A stretch of DNA of 64,000 nucleotides, taken from positions 1 to 64,000 of the forward strand of contig JALFZG010000062.1 of the NCBI GenBank assembly GCA_022784645.1. The letters run 5' to 3'. Under the pieces are notes generated by a model that was given only the letters and a program-made list of their open reading frames with translations, made no database searches and was not told the origin of the DNA. The DNA is from Bacteroidales bacterium (GTDB lineage Bacteria; Bacteroidota; Bacteroidia; Bacteroidales; Paludibacteraceae). The stretch's first letter is position 1. Each line of letters opens with the position of its first letter. This document shows, one piece after another, positions 8,691 through 19,103 of the stretch. Both the position numbers and the translations under genes were made by a program.

Positions 8691-11687
8691 TTACTTTAGA
8701 TTAAGGGTAATACCAAGTGAGAGTTGCGTAGCAGTAGGATACGCACTTCCGCTATCTACGCCCGGAGTGATGCCGGTAGATGGAACGATAGATGGATCAT
8801 TTCCGCTATAGCCCGTGAGCGTACAGATATTCTTAGCCGTCAGGTACAGACGAAGATTCTGAAAATACTTTGCCTGCTTAGCAGTAAAGTTGTATCCAAT
8901 GGTGATATTATCAAGTTTGAAATAATCACCGCGCTCAAGGAAATAATCGCTGAAAACGCCACCGGATGCGCCCGTCACTTCTTCTTTGGTGTAAGCTGTG
9001 CGCAATACGTTGTCCGTACCGCAGCTAATCAAGCCCATACCATAGCGGCGCTGGTTGTAGATAACGTAATCAAACGCGCCACGCCACATCATAGAGAAGT
9101 CCCAACCTTTGTAGCGCCAACTATTGTTCCAACTGAGGAAATGTTGCGGAGCACCATTGCCGATATACTGCTTCCAATTCAAGTCAGCTTTTGACGCAAC
9201 CACCGGCTCGCCCGGGATGGTGTAATTGCCATCAGCATCTTGGGTGTAACTGCGCACCATCAAGTCGCCTTTCTCGTTTACGCCAGCATACTCATATCCG
9301 TAAAATTGGCCTACATAACCGCCTTCTACCACGCGGAAGAGATACTCATTGGAGCCCACACCACCTTTGTTGTAGAGCTCAAGATAGTCGGCTTTATAGA
9401 GGTCGTTTGACAATTTGGTTAGCTTGGTGCGGCCATACGAATAGTTGATGCCCATGTTCCATGTGAAATCCTTCGTTTTGAAGATATCGCCATTGATTAC
9501 AACCTCCACGCCCTGGTTGGAAGTAGAACCTACGTTTACGAGAATCTTATCCTTGGCAAATGGTGGCTTCGGGGCCGTATAATTATACAAAAGGTCTTTT
9601 GATTGGCGGTTGTAATACTCTACACTACCACGCAGGCGACCCCAAAAAGAGAAGTCAATTCCTACGTTGAAAACGATGTTTTTCTCCCATTTCAAGTCGG
9701 GGTTAACGTTGTCAGTAGGTGCATAACCTATTATCCATTCACCATCCATCCAATACGACCCATTCGTGCCGTAAAGCGCCATAGCTTTGTAAGAATCAAA
9801 ATCTGCGCGACCGGTTACACCATACGAGATACGCGGTTTCAATTCGTCCACAGCCGACTTGGCGGACTTCATAAAATCGCAACCCATCAAGTCCCATGCG
9901 ATAGATCCTGAACCGAAATTACCCCATTTGTTGTTAACACCGAATTTCGTGCTACCCTCTCTTCTGTAGCTGGCTGAGAGGAAGAGCATGTCGCGCCAGC
10001 TATAGTTCACGCGGCCGAACATACCAATCAGCGTGCTCTCGCTGCGGCTGCTGCCCATCGAGGCGTGCTTGTCGGCTGACGTGAGATACGACCCCGAACC
10101 GATATTATACCACAACGTCTCGTCATACGCAAAATCGTTGTTGCTCATATTGGTGTGGTCATTGATATTGCGCTCCCAACTGTAACCCACAACCAGTTTC
10201 AAGGCATGGTCAGAAAGTGTGAAATTATAGTTGGCCAACCATTCTACGCGATGCGTCTGATAGCGGTCGTAATTAATGCTTGCGCGTCCCTTATAGCTAC
10301 CCCAATAACTCTCGTTGGACTTGCTCGAAGCATAAGTAGTAGAGCTCAAATCGTTATATTGGAGAGCATAGTTGATGTTCGTAGAAACATTATGATGCTC
10401 ATTGTGCCATATATTATACTTAAGGTCAGCATTTCCGAGCAGGTACATACGCTTACCCTCGCTCTTGACCTCCTTGAGCACAGTGATGGGGTTAGTAGCG
10501 CCCGTCACGTTGGTTGGCTGATAATACGAGCCGTCTTCGTTTTTCACCGGCATGGTGGGGTTGATGTTCAGCGCATTATCAATCTGTCCATCGTTGCCCC
10601 AAGTCTCGTTGACTCTACGGCCGCTCAGACTACCGGAGAGAATGAGGTGGTCACCCACAAATTTCTGCTCTGCAGCAAAACGCGCACCATATTCTCGTCG
10701 AGCACTGATGATATCAAGACCCTTGGCATCTTTGTAGTTAAACGAAGCCGAATAGTAGCCAGATTTTGTCGATCCATTGATGGCTACGTATTGGTTAACG
10801 TCATAAGTAGCGGGCTTAACCATTAGGCTGTACCAATCCGTTTCGTAACCATAATCGATACCTCTGCGGCTGCGGCGGAACTCATCAGCAGTGAGCGTCT
10901 GCGGACGCGCATTGGCAACGTTGGCTGCTACGTAAGAATCGTAGGTCACAGTGAAATGGCTGTCGCCTGCTTTTCCTTTCTTAGTGGTAACGAGAATAAC
11001 ACCATTCGCACCACGCGTACCATAGATAGCTGCGGAACCAGCATCTTTCAATACGGTAATCGACTCGATATCCTGAGCCGCAATATTACGGATATCGCCA
11101 CCTGCAATACCATCAATTACAATCAGTGGGGTGTTGCTGGCGGTAAGTGAACCGGCACCGCGAATCTGCAAATCGGAACTGCTGTTCGGATTAGCTGCAG
11201 CTGTGGTAGCCACATTTAAACCGGCTACTTTGCCGTTGAGCATCTCCATGGCGTTATTCATCGCACCCATGTTGAAGTCTTCAGCATTCACTTGTACGAT
11301 GGAGGAAGACACCTCTTTCTTGGAGAGACTGCCATAACCTACCACCACCATTTCTTGCAACTGGATGCCTGCATCGCTCATCACGACATTAATGACCGAC
11401 TTGCCGCTTACAGCAATCGTCTGCGTCTCATAGCCTACATAGCTGAATTCAAGTTGCGCATCAGACTGAACGTTCTGAAGCATGTACTGTCCATCGTAGT
11501 CTGTGACGGTTCCGGATGTACTGCCCACTACTCGTACAGCGGCACCGATAAGCGGCTCGCCCTGTGGATCAGTCACATTACCGCTTACGGTCAGGTTCTG
11601 AGCCCAACCGGCTTCTGCAGTGAAGGTCATCAGGAGCGTAATAAGACTCGAGATGAGCCACTGAGAAAAAGATTTGAACTGTTTCAT
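8691..11687 (-). CDS. SusC/RagA family TonB-linked outer-membrane protein
   Basis: Carboxypeptidase-like domain, VVVGYGSLSKKEVSSS plug, GSAAIYGTRGANGVILVTTKKG motif. Confidence 0.95.
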   Translation of the reverse strand: MKQFKSFSQWLISSLITLLMTFTAEAGWAQNLTVSGNVTDPQGEPLIGAAVRVVGSTSGTVTDYDGQYMLQNVQSDAQLEFSYVGYETQTIAVSGKSVINVVMSDAGIQLQEMVVVGYGSLSKKEVSSSIVQVNAEDFNMGAMNNAMEMLNGKVAGLNVATTAAANPNSSSDLQIRGAGSLTASNTPLIVIDGIAGGDIRNIAAQDIESITVLKDAGSAAIYGTRGANGVILVTTKKGKAGDSHFTVTYDSYVAANVANARPQTLTADEFRRSRRGIDYGYETDWYSLMVKPATYDVNQYVAINGSTKSGYYSASFNYKDAKGLDIISARREYGARFAAEQKFVGDHLILSGSLSGRRVNETWGNDGQIDNALNINPTMPVKNEDGSYYQPTNVTGATNPITVLKEVKSEGKRMYLLGNADLKYNIWHNEHHNVSTNINYALQYNDLSSTTYASSKSNESYWGSYKGRASINYDRYQTHRVEWLANYNFTLSDHALKLVVGYSWERNINDHTNMSNNDFAYDETLWYNIGSGSYLTSADKHASMGSSRSESTLIGMFGRVNYSWRDMLFLSASYRREGSTKFGVNNKWGNFGSGSIAWDLMGCDFMKSAKSAVDELKPRISYGVTGRADFDSYKAMALYGTNGSYWMDGEWIIGYAPTDNVNPDLKWEKNIVFNVGIDFSFWGRLRGSVEYYNRQSKDLLYNYTAPKPPFAKDKILVNVGSTSNQGVEVVINGDIFKTKDFTWNMGINYSYGRTKLTKLSNDLYKADYLELYNKGGVGSNEYLFRVVEGGYVGQFYGYEYAGVNEKGDLMVRSYTQDADGNYTIPGEPVVASKADLNWKQYIGNGAPQHFLSWNNSWRYKGWDFSMMWRGAFDYVIYNQRRYGMGLISCGTDNVLRTAYTKEEVTGASGGVFSDYFLERGDYFKLDNITIGYNFTAKQAKYFQNLRLYLTAKNICTLTGYSGNDPSIVPSTGITPGVDSGSAYPTATQLSLGITLNLK

Positions 11688-11762
11688 GTGAAGTGTTTTT
11701 TTGGTAAATTACTATTTGGGATTATGTTTGATTTTCATGGGAAATGGAAATCCGATTCGCTG

Positions 11763-11770
11763 CAAAATTA
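11763..11770 (-). promoter_or_regulatory. -7 element TAATTTTG upstream of susC operon
   Basis: CAAAATTA on plus strand = TAATTTTG on minus. Confidence 0.55.
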
Positions 11771-11995
11771 CTCACAATTTCGCATATACGCAAATAATCA
11801 CGAGCGCAATATAGAAAATATTTATGCGCAAAAAATAGTTTATTACTGAAAATCAACGATTTATACCAATCAAATGAATAAAAAAATATAGAAAATTTTC
11901 AGTAGAGTATAAATTTAAGTATGTCTATATTATATCAGTAAATGATATGAAAGTATAATAATGATGAGGTTATTCTGTAGGATAACTAAGACATG

Positions 11996-13630
11996 CTAAT
12001 CCTTATAGCTGGATATCTGCATGACTGCTTCCATGAAGCAATCGTTGCTTAAATCCGAGCGGTTTTTGATTTTCGTCTTATAGGTGTAGATGGTATTTAC
12101 GCTATAATCCAAAATCTGCGCAATCACCTCGTTGTGGGTGATGCCCAAGCGCATGAGGGCGAAGATGCGCAAGTCCGTATTCAGCAGCTCCCCCTCTTTG
12201 AGCACAATCTGCTCGTTTTCGCGTAGGAGCTGATTAAACTGGCTGACGAAGTTCGGGAAAATCTTCAGAAACATCTCATCAAAGCGCTTATCGAACTCCT
12301 CGCGCTTGCGGTGCACATCCATACTCTTGGGGATGTTCAACCAGTCCTCGCTCTTATGCTGCGCTGCTTGCTTACGTACAAACTGCTGAAGGCGGTCCAT
12401 ATCGTTGATATAATCCGACTGCCAACTAAGCAGATTGCCCAGATACTCTTCTTTGATGCGATTGGCTTCCTTCAGGTTTTGGTTGGTTTGACTGATGATC
12501 TCTCGCGCTTGCTGAAGCTTATGATTGCGCTGACGCAGCAGTCGCAAGATGCATAAGCATATTACCAAAAGCACTACAATCACCACCGCTAATGCAATGA
12601 TCTTCTTATGTTGCGTCTCCAGCTGATGCGCATTCTCCTGCTCGATGATGGGCAGAATCTGCGAGATCTCCACCTGCCGGTGGCGCGCATTATAGAAGAT
12701 AGCATCGTCTTGCGCAGCTCTAATACACAGTGCCGCATCGCGCAGGTTGCCGTTATGATGTAGGATCTCGGCCACATTGCGCATGGCAATGGCTTCTTTT
12801 GTGCTGCTCTCGATATCCTTAATGGCCGCCATGATATTATAGCGTAGCTGCTCATCTAGACGACCTAACTGAAGTTGGAGAAAAGCGATAGTAGAATATA
12901 CGACAGCCAAATCATGATTAGTAATACGACTGTCTTCTATAGCAATCTGAAACCGCTTGATGGCGCGGTCATAGGCGCTCTCATGCAAATCCAACAATGC
13001 CAACGCATTCCAATAATAGAGTGTATCTTCTTGAGTATAATAAGTCAGAGCTTCGCGCATCAAGTCATTGCCGCGTTCGTTATAATGATGAGTTAAGCCT
13101 ATCTGGTCGTATGATGCCAAATCATACATCAGTCGGGCAAACGTGATGCAATAATCGGCTTTCACCCGCACCGACACCCCAGTCGTATCCATGTCTTCAA
13201 ACAAGTCCACGCCTTCTGTGAAAAGACCGGCACTCAGATAGCAGAACCCCTGCTGCACCTGCGCATCTACAATCTTATCCTTATCGCCCAAACGGACTGC
13301 CTCCGCTTGCAGTTGCTCTACGCACGCGTATGCGCGGTCAAAATTATATGACTTGTATTCATCAAAAAGATCACGCAACACGCCATAGCGGTCATAGCTT
13401 GTGAGGAGTTCCGATTCAAGTATAGCAATGCGATGCTCTTTTTCTTGGTCAAATTGGGATTTGCGCTCGATATAAGTTTTCAGCAATGCAACCTCATCCT
13501 CTTCATCATACAGCGCTCTGCGCTTGCAACCAGCAAACATGCTGCTCACAATGCACAGACAAACAAGCAGCCTTATCGGCAGCAATATGTGCTTCATTGC
13601 CCCCATTCGACGGAGTATATTATTGTCCAT
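11996..13630 (-). CDS. DUF6377-like membrane-anchored TPR/coiled-coil regulator with C-terminal LuxR-type HTH
   Basis: Signal/lipobox, TPR-like region, TM helix, C-term DLRIFALMRLGITHNEVIAQILDYSVNTIYTYKTKIKNRS. Confidence 0.75.
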   Translation of the reverse strand: MDNNILRRMGAMKHILLPIRLLVCLCIVSSMFAGCKRRALYDEEDEVALLKTYIERKSQFDQEKEHRIAILESELLTSYDRYGVLRDLFDEYKSYNFDRAYACVEQLQAEAVRLGDKDKIVDAQVQQGFCYLSAGLFTEGVDLFEDMDTTGVSVRVKADYCITFARLMYDLASYDQIGLTHHYNERGNDLMREALTYYTQEDTLYYWNALALLDLHESAYDRAIKRFQIAIEDSRITNHDLAVVYSTIAFLQLQLGRLDEQLRYNIMAAIKDIESSTKEAIAMRNVAEILHHNGNLRDAALCIRAAQDDAIFYNARHRQVEISQILPIIEQENAHQLETQHKKIIALAVVIVVLLVICLCILRLLRQRNHKLQQAREIISQTNQNLKEANRIKEEYLGNLLSWQSDYINDMDRLQQFVRKQAAQHKSEDWLNIPKSMDVHRKREEFDKRFDEMFLKIFPNFVSQFNQLLRENEQIVLKEGELLNTDLRIFALMRLGITHNEVIAQILDYSVNTIYTYKTKIKNRSDLSNDCFMEAVMQISSYKD

Positions 13631-13731
13631 ATTTGCATGACTTATTCTTAGCGCTGTCTTTTCGCCCTGTCAAAGATACGAAGATTTTTTTGGATATTTG
13701 TCTCAAAAGTGGCGTAATTATTTCAGCTACT

Positions 13732-14487
13732 TCAATACAAATCAGAGAGTTTCAAATTCTCGCGGAGATTATGCGAGTATGTAACGCGATAATAGGTGTT
13801 TTTTCCTGATACGTGTTCTGCCATCGTACACGAAACCGATTCTACCTCCTTACCACTCAGCAATCCGGAAATCTCTGTAAGAGAAATATCTGCTTTATAA
13901 GCCATTTCACTGATGGACGATATCGACTCGGGATCTAATTCATAAAGCGCCAACTGAAACGATTTATTATCGTTTTCCATTGCCGCATACACTTGGTCTT
14001 TAATCGACTCCGGGATATAGTCGCCAAACATTTCAAACATCGAGCGGATAGTCTCCATCATCGAACCCATCATATAATAAGTAGTGTCAGCACCCCGTGC
14101 TATCGATCCTGCCCAAAGCGAGTAATCAGTAAGTGCATCGTTTTCAACGTACTTACTCCATACGCGCTCGGTAACTATAGCATCCGTTCGCGTCTTATGA
14201 TCCTTGCCCAACTCTACTGCCGTAACTTCACCTTCCGTAAGGGTTAAAGTAATGAACGCCGTAAGACGAGAATCTTTTACGTACATATTCTTTTCGGTAT
14301 CGTCAGCTTTTAAATCTGCAGCTTTCAGCACATTAACGGCAGCAGCTTCTTTCATTCCAAGCACACTCTCTGCCAATGCTAACATATCCGAACTATCGGC
14401 TTCAATCTTCTCCGGATCATCCGGTTGGCAGCTGCAGAGCATCACCATCGGCAGCAAAGCTGCCATCAACAAATAACGTAGTTTCAT
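13732..14487 (-). CDS. Hypothetical lipoprotein
   Basis: Lipobox LCSC; no recognised family. Confidence 0.65.
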   Translation of the reverse strand: MKLRYLLMAALLPMVMLCSCQPDDPEKIEADSSDMLALAESVLGMKEAAAVNVLKAADLKADDTEKNMYVKDSRLTAFITLTLTEGEVTAVELGKDHKTRTDAIVTERVWSKYVENDALTDYSLWAGSIARGADTTYYMMGSMMETIRSMFEMFGDYIPESIKDQVYAAMENDNKSFQLALYELDPESISSISEMAYKADISLTEISGLLSGKEVESVSCTMAEHVSGKNTYYRVTYSHNLRENLKLSDLY

Positions 14488-14520
14488 ATTGTCCTATTTT
14501 TAGGTTGATGTATTGATTAA

Positions 14521-17292
14521 TTAAAAGAGCGACATCTGACCATCCGGCTCCGACGCCAGCGGTTTACTGTCATCCGGCATGGTAGCTTCTATTGTAAATG
14601 CTACACCATCGTCAATCGTCTCAGCAGTAGCGGCAGCTGCAGCTTCCGGAGTATCAGCGGGCGCCTCTGAAGGAATGGCGTTTTCGGGGGTAGATTCAGC
14701 CGATTCAAGAGGCTCTGCTGACGGATTTTCATCAATAGGTTCCTCTTCTGGCACCTCCGGTTCGGGAGTGATGTCCTCTAATTGCTTCACGTCAAAAGTA
14801 GTGACACGTTTACCACGAGCCGTAACGCCCTTTACTGCAATAAACTCCTCCATCAAGAGCGTAAGCGGTTCGCGTGCTTCATCCGTGAAGACGACTCTGA
14901 AACAAGCCTCGCTTCTGTCAGACAGCAGCTCAATGCGCGAATTGGGGTTATCGCCCAACATATTCTGCACCTTAATGAAAGCATTCATCTGGAATCGCTT
15001 TCCATAGAAATACTTCTGATCGGCATCCCAGAGCAGAAGCGACCACACCTTCTCAGGGTCATACTTCTCAATGATGCGGATATTATCTTCAAAGTGAGCC
15101 GTAAGATCAAACGAAGTAAGGAAGAAATCGCCGTTCTTCATCACTACGAGCACCTGATCCTCGCTCTGGAACTCACCTAAATATTTTCCTTGGCCATCGT
15201 AGTTGATGCGCAAGATATCAGGGTCGAACCAAACCTGCCTGCCGCCTAACGTACTGACACCTTTAGAGCGGAGCGTCACGCTCTTGATATCATATTTTGA
15301 GAATACATTGCCTCTTGCACTGCGGCTCTTGATAGCCAATTCAGAGAAGTCCATCGTAAAATCTGGCTTCTTCACATGCGGAGCCGGCTTCAGTAATACG
15401 CGCACTTTCTCCGCCTCACCATTTTTATTGGCGCTGAAATATACCACTCTGCTGCCTGCTTTACCTGCCGTAAGATCGTATTCTTTATCGCGGGAAATAC
15501 CCGTTACGAAAAAACGTTTCCAATAGTAAATTCCACCCTTTCCATCGCGATAAACAACGTTGTAAATCGTGCGCTCATCGGCCTTCTTAAAGATGTCGAT
15601 ATGCAAAATATTAGAACCTACAAACAATTTATCGGCTACTTTTACAATCTTATATTTACCATCTTTATAGAATATTATAATATCATCGATATCCGAGCAG
15701 TCGAAAAGATATTCGTCTTTCTTAAGACCCGTACCAATAAAACCATCTGCACGGTTGATATAGAGTTTCTCGTTGGCTTCTACTACCGTTTTTACGTTGA
15801 TGGCTGCAAAATTACGCACCTCCGTGCGGCGGGGGTATTTATCGCCATACTTCTCTTTCAGATGTTCAAACCATTTGATGGTATAGTCAGTCAGATGCGC
15901 AAGATCGTATTTCGTTTGCTCAATTTTCTTCTTGAGGTCACGCATCAGCTCGTCGGCTTTCTTGGAATCGAACTTCGTAATGCGAATCATGCGAATCTCA
16001 AAGAGTTTTTCGATATCCTCTTTGCGCACTTCTCTTACGAGTTTAGCTTTATAGGGCTCCAGCGCATTATCCACAAACGCAATCAGTTTCTCCTTGTTGG
16101 GGGCCTGCTCATACCCTTCTTCCTTATAAATGCGTTTCTCAATAAAGATACGCTCTAGCGAGGTGAAGAAATACTGCTCTTCTAGTTCGGCTTTCTGAAT
16201 CTCTAGTTCCCATTTCAGGAGTTCGCGCGTGTGGTCAGTAGATAGGCGAAGGAGATTGCTGACCGAGGTGAAGATCGGCGTTTTATCTTGGATAACGCAG
16301 CAGTTGGGTGAAATGGAGAGCTCGCAATCCGTAAAGGCATAGAGGGCATCAATCGTCTTATCCGAACTGGCGCCAGGCTGAAGGGTGATTACGATATCCG
16401 CATTAGCGGCAGTAAGGTCCTCTACTTTCTTTACCTTGATCTTTCCCTTTTGATTGGCTTTCAAGATGGAGTCAATCAGTTTGGGCACTGTAGTGCCATA
16501 AGGAATCTCAGTAATCTCGAGTGTACGTTGATCTATTTTGGATATTTTTGCACGTATCTTCACCATGCCCCCTCGTTCGCCATCGTTGTATTTGGATACG
16601 TCAATCGATCCACCTGTTACGAAATCTGGGAAGAGTTGAAATGGCTCGCCTTTAAGATAAGCCAGTGAGGCGTCACATAGTTCGCAAAAATTATGAGGGA
16701 GCACCTTGGAATTTAAGCCTACGGCGATACCCTCAACCCCTTGTGCGAGTAAAAGCGGGAACTTCACGGGTAGGTTAACCGGCTCGTTTTTGCGGCCATC
16801 ATAGGATTTCATCCAATGGGTAGTCTTCGAGTTGAAGACCGTTTCGAGGGCAAATTTTGATAATCTAGCCTCGATATAACGGGGAGCTGCCGCACCATCA
16901 CCTGTAAGAATATTGCCCCAGTTACCTTGCGTATCAATGAGGAGGTCTTTCTGCCCAAGCTGCACAAGTGCATCGCCTATACTGGCATCACCATGCGGGT
17001 GATACTGCATCGTCTGTCCTACTAAGTTAGCAACCTTATTAAGCTTACCATCGTCAACGCACTTCATCGCATGCAGAATGCGTCGTTGTACCGGCTTCAA
17101 TCCATCGTAGATAGAAGGCACAGCACGCTCAAGGATTACGTATGACGCGTAATCCAAAAACCAATCTTGATACATACCCGTAAGGTGGATACGCATCGAA
17201 TCGTTTTGCGAATTGCTTGTTGGCTTATAGTTACTATGAGCAACCTCAGAAGAAAGCTCCTCTTCCGGGGTCAACTCGTCAGGTTCGTGCAT
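14521..17292 (-). CDS. parC: DNA topoisomerase IV / gyrase subunit A-like protein
   Basis: YASYVILERAVPSIYDGLKPVQRRILHAM, PHGDASIGDALVQLGQ motifs; long acidic C-terminal tail. Confidence 0.9.
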   Translation of the reverse strand: MHEPDELTPEEELSSEVAHSNYKPTSNSQNDSMRIHLTGMYQDWFLDYASYVILERAVPSIYDGLKPVQRRILHAMKCVDDGKLNKVANLVGQTMQYHPHGDASIGDALVQLGQKDLLIDTQGNWGNILTGDGAAAPRYIEARLSKFALETVFNSKTTHWMKSYDGRKNEPVNLPVKFPLLLAQGVEGIAVGLNSKVLPHNFCELCDASLAYLKGEPFQLFPDFVTGGSIDVSKYNDGERGGMVKIRAKISKIDQRTLEITEIPYGTTVPKLIDSILKANQKGKIKVKKVEDLTAANADIVITLQPGASSDKTIDALYAFTDCELSISPNCCVIQDKTPIFTSVSNLLRLSTDHTRELLKWELEIQKAELEEQYFFTSLERIFIEKRIYKEEGYEQAPNKEKLIAFVDNALEPYKAKLVREVRKEDIEKLFEIRMIRITKFDSKKADELMRDLKKKIEQTKYDLAHLTDYTIKWFEHLKEKYGDKYPRRTEVRNFAAINVKTVVEANEKLYINRADGFIGTGLKKDEYLFDCSDIDDIIIFYKDGKYKIVKVADKLFVGSNILHIDIFKKADERTIYNVVYRDGKGGIYYWKRFFVTGISRDKEYDLTAGKAGSRVVYFSANKNGEAEKVRVLLKPAPHVKKPDFTMDFSELAIKSRSARGNVFSKYDIKSVTLRSKGVSTLGGRQVWFDPDILRINYDGQGKYLGEFQSEDQVLVVMKNGDFFLTSFDLTAHFEDNIRIIEKYDPEKVWSLLLWDADQKYFYGKRFQMNAFIKVQNMLGDNPNSRIELLSDRSEACFRVVFTDEAREPLTLLMEEFIAVKGVTARGKRVTTFDVKQLEDITPEPEVPEEEPIDENPSAEPLESAESTPENAIPSEAPADTPEAAAAATAETIDDGVAFTIEATMPDDSKPLASEPDGQMSLF

Positions 17293-17312
17293 GAAAGGCC
17301 TCCGCTACTGAA

Positions 17313-17480
17313 TTATTGAATAAACTTATTGATTACGATATAACCGAGCAAACCTACGAGCTCAAGCGCCACAGCAGCTACGAGCAAAGCGTTGGTAGGA
17401 TTAGCAAAGAAATAAACAGCAAGGCAGATTACGCCTGCAAGCACAAACATTGCGCCAAGGTATTGAAGAAAAGTTTTCAT
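17313..17480 (-). CDS. Small membrane protein (start taken at internal Met MKTFLQYLG)
   Basis: Two hydrophobic helices; promoter-like CAAAGTTA at 17525-17532. Confidence 0.55.
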   Translation of the reverse strand: MKTFLQYLGAMFVLAGVICLAVYFFANPTNALLVAAVALELVGLLGYIVINKFIQ

Positions 17481-17641
17481 TATAATGAATAATTTAATGG
17501 TATGCGACTTAATGAAATCGGCTGCAAAGTTAGCACTTTTTTTTGATATTTGCAAGAAAAAACGCACACTACCCCGATTTTTTGGTTTCTAAACGCCCCT
17601 TTGAGGGCAAAAAAACGGCAAAAAGCGGATTCTCGCATGGC

Positions 17642-18625
17642 TTATATGCAGTTCGTACACATGCTGATGGAAGCGCGATGGCGGATAAGACGCTGGCGAA
17701 ACCGCTGAGCAGCACCTCCGTGCATAATATCTTCGAGCGAGCTGCTTGCGAGGCTGCCAAGAGGGAAGCGGTGGTCTTTATCAAAGCAGCAGGGGAGAAC
17801 AGTGCCATCGGTGGTTATCACGCATCCGCTCCAAAGGCGGTAGCAGCGGTTATGAAGCTTCTTCTTTAAGCGGAAAGAGCCATCGGTATTGCGCTTGTAT
17901 CGCGAGTAGCGACCGTCGTCTGGCATATCTGGGTTTCCTTGCTTAAAATCGTAGAATTGCGCCGTTTTCATCGATATTTTGTCAGCTCCTAACTGGCGGT
18001 ATTTCTCCCTAAAAAGCGGCCATTCATGCTGGTTGGATTTCAAGTACAGACACTGCATTTCGATCTCCGGTCCATACCCTTTCTGCTGCTTGCAATCAGC
18101 AAGTGCACGCATACCGGCAAGAGCGTGAGCTAAGCTACCTCCTACTCGGTAATGCGAGTAGGTAGGCTCGGTCAGTCCGTCAATCGATACGATGATGCGG
18201 TCGAGCCCCGAATCAACCAATGCTTCCGCAACGGCCGGCGTAAGCAGCTGGGCATTAGTAGAAAGCATCGTAAAGAACTTGAGTTGATGCGCATAGCGGA
18301 TCATCTTTGGTAGGTCAGGATGTAGCAGCGGCTCGCCTTGAAAATGAAAAATTACGGTATGTGCAAAAGGGGCGGCTTCGTTGAGCGCCCGCATCCATAT
18401 CGCTTCGGGGATGAGCGCATGCTCCTCTGGTTGAGTGGCGCGCATTCCTACCGGGCAGTGCGGACAATGGAGCATGCAGTAGTTGGCCGGTTCGATGGCG
18501 ATAAACGTAGGCATGTGCGTATAACGAACCCAACCAAAGTAGCTCAGCAAATAATTCAGGCGACTGCACAGTTCATTGGTCAGCCGCCTGAAAGTGATAT
18601 ATTTAATGAATGCGAGCGCGCGCAT
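17642..18625 (-). CDS. Radical SAM protein with SPASM-type C-terminus
   Basis: CMLHCPHCPVG radical SAM motif; C-terminal CVITTDGTVLPCCFD and CTNC. Confidence 0.88.
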   Translation of the reverse strand: MRALAFIKYITFRRLTNELCSRLNYLLSYFGWVRYTHMPTFIAIEPANYCMLHCPHCPVGMRATQPEEHALIPEAIWMRALNEAAPFAHTVIFHFQGEPLLHPDLPKMIRYAHQLKFFTMLSTNAQLLTPAVAEALVDSGLDRIIVSIDGLTEPTYSHYRVGGSLAHALAGMRALADCKQQKGYGPEIEMQCLYLKSNQHEWPLFREKYRQLGADKISMKTAQFYDFKQGNPDMPDDGRYSRYKRNTDGSFRLKKKLHNRCYRLWSGCVITTDGTVLPCCFDKDHRFPLGSLASSSLEDIMHGGAAQRFRQRLIRHRASISMCTNCI

Positions 18626-18641
18626 GAGTGCAGCAATACGC

Positions 18642-19073
18642 TTAATGGAGCGCTATTTTCTGAACACGACGTTCGTGTCTGCCGCCCTCGAAATCTGTGC
18701 GGAAGAAAGCCTCCGTAATCTTGAGCGCCAGCTCCTCAGAGATAAACCGTGCAGGAAGCGCAAGGATATTGGCATTGTTGTGCTGACGAGCCAGCTCAGC
18801 GAGGGGCACATCCCAGCAGAGGGCTGCTCTTACGCCTTGATGTTTATTGGCGGTCATGCTGATACCATTGCCCGTGCCGCAAAGGATAACGCCGAAGTCG
18901 GCTTCCGCATTCTCCACTGCGTTTGCACACGGATGTGCAAAATCCGGATAATCGCAGCTCTCTGAAGAGTAGCAACCAAAGTCACGTACGTCTGCTCCCT
19001 GTGCCTCAAGCCATGCTTTCAGCTGGAGTTTGAGCGTATAGCCAGCATGGTCGCTGGCCATAGCTATTTTCAT
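18642..19073 (-). CDS. rpiB: Ribose-5-phosphate isomerase B
   Basis: MKIAMASDHAGYTLK, CGTGNGISMTANKHQGVRAALC. Confidence 0.93.
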   Translation of the reverse strand: MKIAMASDHAGYTLKLQLKAWLEAQGADVRDFGCYSSESCDYPDFAHPCANAVENAEADFGVILCGTGNGISMTANKHQGVRAALCWDVPLAELARQHNNANILALPARFISEELALKITEAFFRTDFEGGRHERRVQKIALH

Positions 19074-19103
19074 TTCAGATAAGGATTTCATGTGTTTATG
19101 GAA

